This document shows positions 25,071-28,280 of a stretch of DNA of 28,280 nt, piece after piece; the first letter of the stretch is position 1; every line of letters starts with the position of its first letter. Source of the DNA: Bacteroidales bacterium UBA4772 (lineage in GTDB: Bacteria; Bacteroidota; Bacteroidia; Bacteroidales; VadinHA17). The notes under the pieces were generated by a model. That model was not told where the DNA came from, did no database searches, and saw nothing but the letters and a program-made list of their open reading frames with translations. The position numbers and the translations under genes are program-made. The DNA lies in the NCBI GenBank assembly GCA_002403305.1, contig DHHM01000022.1, positions 1 to 28,280 of the forward strand, in the 5' to 3' direction.

Positions 25071-25751
25071 CCACCGGAATGTATCAACAGTGAATCCAGC
25101 CAGGGTAAGCACCCTGTCGATCACCGTCATCACTAGTTGATCAATTGTTTGCGGCCGACTGTAGAAGGAGGGTGTGGCGGGGCAGATGACGGCGCCGGCC
25201 TCGGTCAGCAGCTTCATGTTGGTGATGTGGATGAGACTGTAGGGTGTCTCGCGGGGGACGAGAATCAGGCGGCGTCGCTCCTTCAGCATCACGTCGGCTG
25301 CCCGTGTGATGAGGTCGTCGGAGACACCGTGGGCTATACGGCCCACCATGCCCATGGAGGCGGGACAGATGATCATGGTGTCATATGATGATGATCCCGA
25401 CGCGAAGGGAGCGTTGAAGTCGTTGTTATCCCAGATCGTCTCTGTGCCTGACGGCTTATACCAGGCGCCTGTCTCGTAAAGCATTATCTCCTCAGCGTTG
25501 CCGGTGAAGATGACAGCCACCTCTGCCGGCGGTTCAGGCAGCTCGCGCGGTTGTTCCGTCTGCCCGGGGATTGTCTCAGCCTGTGCGTGCGTGTTCATAC
25601 TATGCCCTGAAAGAGGCTTCACCTGACCCCGGGAATGCTCGCCCTGCCCGGGGAGTGACTCCGCCAGCCCGCGCAGCCGCTCCAGCAGCTTCAGGGCATA
25701 CACCGCCCCGCTGGCCCCGGTGACGGCAACTATTATTTTCCTGACACTCAT
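25056..25751 (-). CDS. ubiX: UbiX-like flavin prenyltransferase with a heptapeptide-repeat insertion
   Basis: UbiX joins dimethylallyl phosphate to FMN, giving the prenyl-FMN cofactor of UbiD decarboxylases. The 231-residue protein has the family's VAVTGASGAVYALKLLERL start, IICPASMGMVGRIAHGVSDDLITRAADV, ERRRLILVPRETPYSLIHI and the SFYSRPQTIDQLV end with its phosphate-binding arginine. It is about 40 residues longer than usual. The excess is an insertion at residues 31-76, between the first helix and second strand, made of seven-residue repeats of the type E-x-x-P-G-Q-x. No ubiD is in the window. The stop lies within the tandem array that follows. Confidence 0.92.
   Translation of the reverse strand: MSVRKIIVAVTGASGAVYALKLLERLRGLAESLPGQGEHSRGQVKPLSGHSMNTHAQAETIPGQTEQPRELPEPPAEVAVIFTGNAEEIMLYETGAWYKPSGTETIWDNNDFNAPFASGSSSYDTMIICPASMGMVGRIAHGVSDDLITRAADVMLKERRRLILVPRETPYSLIHITNMKLLTEAGAVICPATPSFYSRPQTIDQLVMTVIDRVLTLAGFTVDTFRWNEEG
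25536..25661 (-). repeat. In-frame 21-bp minisatellite within ubiX
   Basis: Residues 31-72 of UbiX divide into six heptads: ESLPGQG, EHSRGQV, KPLSGHS, MNTHAQA, ETIPGQT, EQPRELP. At DNA level the best-kept pair is CTGCCCGGGGATTGTCTCAG near 25560 and CTGCCCGGGGAGTGACTCCG near 25643, with a related unit CCTGACCCCGGGAATGCTCG in between. Unit length is a multiple of three, so the frame survives. Confidence 0.7.
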
Positions 25752-25767
25752 AATAACTTCTGTCCGG

Positions 25768-25775
25768 CAAAGATA
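25768..25775 (-). promoter_or_regulatory. Candidate -7 box for ubiX
   Basis: TATCTTTG on the minus strand, 16 bases before the ubiX ATG, matches TAnnTTTG exactly. No good -33 element is visible at the normal spacing. Confidence 0.4.
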
Positions 25776-25859
25776 TCAATTGTAACCGCTACTTGTGTTT
25801 CGTCTGAGTGTTATAGCTGTTTTGCAGATGGATTGGGTAGTCTGTTATTTATTTTGGTG

Positions 25860-26042
25860 TTATAAATCATAGCTGGTTAAAAGCAATTTGACTCTTTTAT
25901 CGAGAGCCTTGACCTTAATACGAGAGGAGTATTCAAGAAGCAGATCCCGGTTCAGCTCTTCATTGATGAAATAATCATCAAGCCGTAACTCAGTCATTTC
26001 CCTTGCACTATTGTAGAAAGGATACAGATAAAGCAGGATCAT
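25860..26042 (-). CDS. Small ORF, 60 residues, possibly second half of a frameshifted gene
   Basis: ATG-started frame MILLYLYPFYNSAREMTELR continuing through a charged helical stretch (NEELNRDLLLEYSSRIKVKAL) to SYDL. It overlaps the end of the preceding small ORF by 35 bases in another frame. No family is recognised. Read together, the two frames would make a single small membrane protein, so a one-base indel is possible. Confidence 0.35.
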   Translation of the reverse strand: MILLYLYPFYNSAREMTELRLDDYFINEELNRDLLLEYSSRIKVKALDKRVKLLLTSYDL

Positions 26043-26145
26043 ATCCGGTCAATTTGCAGACAATCAATCCCATCAGGCTTATTGCACTTAGTAAAACTCC
26101 GGCTACTTTGACCGGATAGCTGCTAATTCCGATATCTGCTTTCAT
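26008..26145 (-). CDS. Small membrane protein ORF downstream of riboflavin synthase
   Basis: ATG at 26145 lies five bases after the ribE stop and opens 45 codons containing one clear membrane helix (VAGVLLSAISLMGLIVC), ending SVSFLQ. Position and spacing suggest co-translation with ribE. I do not recognise it. The next ORF begins inside it in another frame. Confidence 0.35.
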   Translation of the reverse strand: MKADIGISSYPVKVAGVLLSAISLMGLIVCKLTGYDPALSVSFLQ

Positions 26146-26150
26146 GACAG

Positions 26151-26753
26151 TTAATCTTTTCCCAGCTGCTGCCGGACTATCTTGGCGATGTACTTGCCGA
26201 GGATGTCGAACTCAATATTGACAACGGTGCCCTCCCTGATCTGGTGGAAGTTGGTCACCTCCCAGGTGAAGGGGATGATGGCCACTTCAAACGACCTGTC
26301 TCTGGAGTTGACCACGGTCAGGCTGACGCCGTTGACGCTGACCGACCCCTTCTCCACGGTTATATGCTCGGGCGACTTCGGTTCGTATTCAAAGGTGTAG
26401 TACCATGATCCCTCGGCCTCGCGCACCGAGGTGCATGTTGCCGTGAGGTCGACGTGCCCCTGCACCATGTGACCGTCAAGGCGACCGTCGAGGCGGGTGC
26501 TGCGCTCCAGGTTGACCTTGTCGCCCGGCTTCAGCAGCCCCAGGTTAGTCTTGTCGAGCGTCTCCCTGATGGCGGTGACGGTGTAGGTGTCGTTCTCCTT
26601 CTTCACCACCGTAAGGCAGACGCCGTTGTGCGACACGCTCTGGTCGATCTTCAGCTCATCGGTGAATGAGCATCGCATTGTTATGTGGATGTTATCCCTG
26701 TCCTGTTCTATGCGCACCACCGGTGCGGCTTCCTCTACTATTCCTGAAAACAT
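26151..26753 (-). CDS. ribE: Riboflavin synthase, alpha chain
   Basis: Dismutates two 6,7-dimethyl-8-ribityllumazine molecules to riboflavin and a pyrimidinedione, the last step of riboflavin synthesis. The 200-residue protein has the expected duplicated lumazine-binding barrels. Barrel 1 carries MFSGIVEE and VSHNGVCLTVV; barrel 2 carries HMVQGHVD and VSVNGVSLTVV. The C-terminal helix for trimerisation follows (ILGKYIAKIVRQQL). Length and start are standard. Other rib genes are not in the window, and no FMN riboswitch was recognised in the short upstream region. A -7 box match precedes it. Confidence 0.96.
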   Translation of the reverse strand: MFSGIVEEAAPVVRIEQDRDNIHITMRCSFTDELKIDQSVSHNGVCLTVVKKENDTYTVTAIRETLDKTNLGLLKPGDKVNLERSTRLDGRLDGHMVQGHVDLTATCTSVREAEGSWYYTFEYEPKSPEHITVEKGSVSVNGVSLTVVNSRDRSFEVAIIPFTWEVTNFHQIREGTVVNIEFDILGKYIAKIVRQQLGKD

Positions 26754-26775
26754 GATGTCAATGATTTATTTCGTG

Positions 26776-26783
26776 CAAAGATA
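26776..26783 (-). promoter_or_regulatory. Candidate -7 box for ribE
   Basis: TATCTTTG on the minus strand, 22 bases before the ribE ATG, fits TAnnTTTG exactly. A -33 element is not obvious. Confidence 0.45.
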
Positions 26784-26848
26784 TTAAATGTTGCGGGATC
26801 GGATAAGGGAGTGATATCCGGGATCAAGTATGAAGATTTCTCACTTTA

Positions 26849-26882
26849 GTACTTGTAAGTACGAAAAAATGTAATATATTCG
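26849..26882 (+). promoter_or_regulatory. Promoter with overlapping palindrome for ATPase copy 2
   Basis: TTG at 26853-26855 and TATATTCG at 26875-26882 are 19 bases apart, a good Bacteroidetes -33/-7 arrangement with one mismatch in the -7 box. The palindrome GTACTT-GT-AAGTAC (26849-26862) covers the -33 box, so a bound protein would block it. Confidence 0.5.
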
Positions 26883-26921
26883 CATTATAATGATCATAAA
26901 AGTGTAATAAGATTGCATAAA

Positions 26922-28205
26922 ATGGAACGAAAGATAGAAGCTAAGCTGATACGATGGATGAAAAGCAGAAATAGGCAGCCATTGATCGTCCAGGGTGCCA
27001 GACAGGTGGGAAAGACTTATTCAATAGTTGCCTTTGGCAGGAAACATTTCATTAATATGCTTTATCTGAATTTTGAGAGTAATAATGAGCTCTCACGGGT
27101 CTTTGACCGTGATCTTTTACCCGAGCGAATAATTAAAGAATTATCTGTGCTTACAGGAGAGCCGGTCATTGAGGGAAAGACACTGCTGTTCTTTGATGAA
27201 ATACAATCCTGCAGCAGAGCATTAACTTCCCTGAAGTACTTTTGTGAAGAGGCCCCGGGATATCATGTTGTAGCGGCTGGCTCGCTGCTGGGTGTTTCTA
27301 TAAATCGTGATAACAGTTCCTATCCAGTCGGGAAGGTCGATACTTTGAATATGTACCCGCTTGATTTTGAGGAATTTTTGTGGGTTGTAAGAGGAAAGGA
27401 TGCAGTTGAATTAATCAGGGAGTCGTTCAATGGGTTTACACAATGCTCACTTCATGAAATGTTCAATGATTTCTACCGTACTTTTATTTACATCGGAGGT
27501 ATGCCACAGGTGGTAAATGAGTACACTGCAACAGGCGATACCCCGATGTTGGACATGGCTAAGAAAAGCATAAATAATGCTTTTATAGCAGATATGGCGA
27601 GATATGCTGACAAAAATGAGACGGTACGGATTATAGCTGTCTATGAATCTTTACCGGTACAGTTGGCTAAGGAGAACCGTAAGTTTCAATACAAGACAAT
27701 ACGCAGTGGTGCAAGGTCTGCGGATTATGGGTCCGCAGTAGAATGGCTGAAGGCAGCTGGTATTGTAACTGCCTGTCGCAGAGTATCGGAGGGACGATTC
27801 CCTGTTTCAACGTGGGAAGATCCAACTGCTTTTAAGCTTTATCACTCTGATACGGGTTTGTTAACTGGAATGTCAGGAATTACAGCATATGAATACCTTG
27901 CAAGGGCAGGAGACAGATTTAGGGGTGCCATCGCTGAGAATAGTGTAGCTGTAGCCCTTTCATCATTGGATTACGATATATACTACTGGGAATCTCAGGG
28001 CCGGGCTGAGGTGGATTTCATAATTCAGAAAAATGGAGATGTGATACCGATTGAAGTTAAATCCGGTGACAACGTACGTTCTAAAAGTCTTGCTGAATAT
28101 GTCAAGAGATATTCACCGCCGTTTTCATACCGTGTTTCATTCAAAAATTTCGGGAATGAGAATAATATCAGGAGCATTCCCTTCTATGCTCTCTTTTGTG
28201 TGTAG
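26922..28205 (+). CDS. AAA_14/DUF4143 family ATPase, copy 2
   Basis: A 427-residue paralogue of the ATPase at 22894-24234. It has Walker A GARQVGKT (25-32), Walker B LLFFDEIQS, sensor AAGSLLGVSINRD and the C-terminal DUF4143 nuclease-like motif AEVDFIIQ.....VIPIEVKS. Both proteins share the KSLKYFCEE- and SLPVQLAKENRKF-type segments, so they are recent relatives rather than distant members. A TTG-started frame from 26913 adds three residues; I prefer the ATG at 26922. It is the only large plus-strand gene in the window and is divergent from ribE. It is AT-rich compared with ribE and has its own promoter and palindrome, which fits a self-contained acquired unit. Confidence 0.93.
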   Translation: MERKIEAKLIRWMKSRNRQPLIVQGARQVGKTYSIVAFGRKHFINMLYLNFESNNELSRVFDRDLLPERIIKELSVLTGEPVIEGKTLLFFDEIQSCSRALTSLKYFCEEAPGYHVVAAGSLLGVSINRDNSSYPVGKVDTLNMYPLDFEEFLWVVRGKDAVELIRESFNGFTQCSLHEMFNDFYRTFIYIGGMPQVVNEYTATGDTPMLDMAKKSINNAFIADMARYADKNETVRIIAVYESLPVQLAKENRKFQYKTIRSGARSADYGSAVEWLKAAGIVTACRRVSEGRFPVSTWEDPTAFKLYHSDTGLLTGMSGITAYEYLARAGDRFRGAIAENSVAVALSSLDYDIYYWESQGRAEVDFIIQKNGDVIPIEVKSGDNVRSKSLAEYVKRYSPPFSYRVSFKNFGNENNIRSIPFYALFCV

Positions 28206-28255
28206 TATACAAATCTTTGTGCTTCCAACAGGATGGTTGACATCGTGGGCAGGCG

Positions 28256-28280
28256 CTACGGGGTAGGGTTTGGTGCGATA
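28256..28280. repeat. Partial dispersed GC-rich repeat at window edge
   Basis: CTACGGGGTAGGGTTTGGTG (28256-28275) matches 14179-14198 at 19 of 20 positions. It begins about 50 bases after the ATPase stop and runs out of the window. Confidence 0.5.

Noticed and set aside
24802..25074. 90-residue minus-strand ORF with internal repeats
   Set aside because: It runs through the tandem duplication of the ubiX tail. The peptide repeat only reflects the DNA repeat, and the frame has no independent start signal.

Overview
The window looks like a chromosome segment from a Bacteroidetes bacterium, probably Bacteroidales. This is inferred from gene content (a lipoprotein alpha-2-macroglobulin next to pbpC, AAA/DUF4143 ATPases) and from several promoter boxes that fit the Bacteroidetes pattern TAnnTTTG, with no strong Shine-Dalgarno sequences. 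Almost every gene lies on the minus strand. The exceptions are the transposase end at the left edge and the last ATPase at the right edge.

Left region (1-9.98 kb) is an AT-rich accessory island. After the tail of an IS3-type transposase comes a compact minus-strand defence cluster, in transcription order: rloA-like AAA ATPase, rloB-like Toprim-type protein, type I restriction subunit hsdR, a separate gene for the HsdR C-terminal domain, a small protein resembling the uracil-DNA glycosylase superfamily, hsdM and hsdS. Neighbouring genes overlap by 1-11 bases or are 3 bases apart, except for a 106-base gap before hsdR. The two unusual points are the two-gene HsdR and the glycosylase-like gene inside the hsd operon. 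The island ends in about 1.4 kb of mostly non-coding DNA with a pair of diverged repeats and several palindromes, and abuts the 3' end of a tRNA-Val(GAC) gene. That is a classic integration boundary, although no integrase is visible.

Middle region (10.1-22.9 kb) is GC-richer chromosomal backbone: a soluble two-PAS histidine kinase, penicillin-binding protein 1C, a 1850-residue alpha-2-macroglobulin with an intact thioester, an unrecognised lipoprotein and DNA primase. The lipoprotein, macroglobulin and PBP1C genes form a plausible envelope defence and repair module.

Right region (22.9-28.3 kb) holds two AAA/DUF4143 ATPase paralogues that are visibly more AT-rich than their neighbours, a YhbP-like flavin-binding-fold protein, UbiX flavin prenyltransferase, small ORFs and riboflavin synthase. 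Three places show tandem duplication: the dnaG 3' end, the ubiX 3' end (106/38/106-bp units) and an in-frame 21-bp repeat that adds six heptapeptides inside UbiX. A short GC-rich dispersed repeat occurs between pbpC and the macroglobulin gene and again at the window's right edge.
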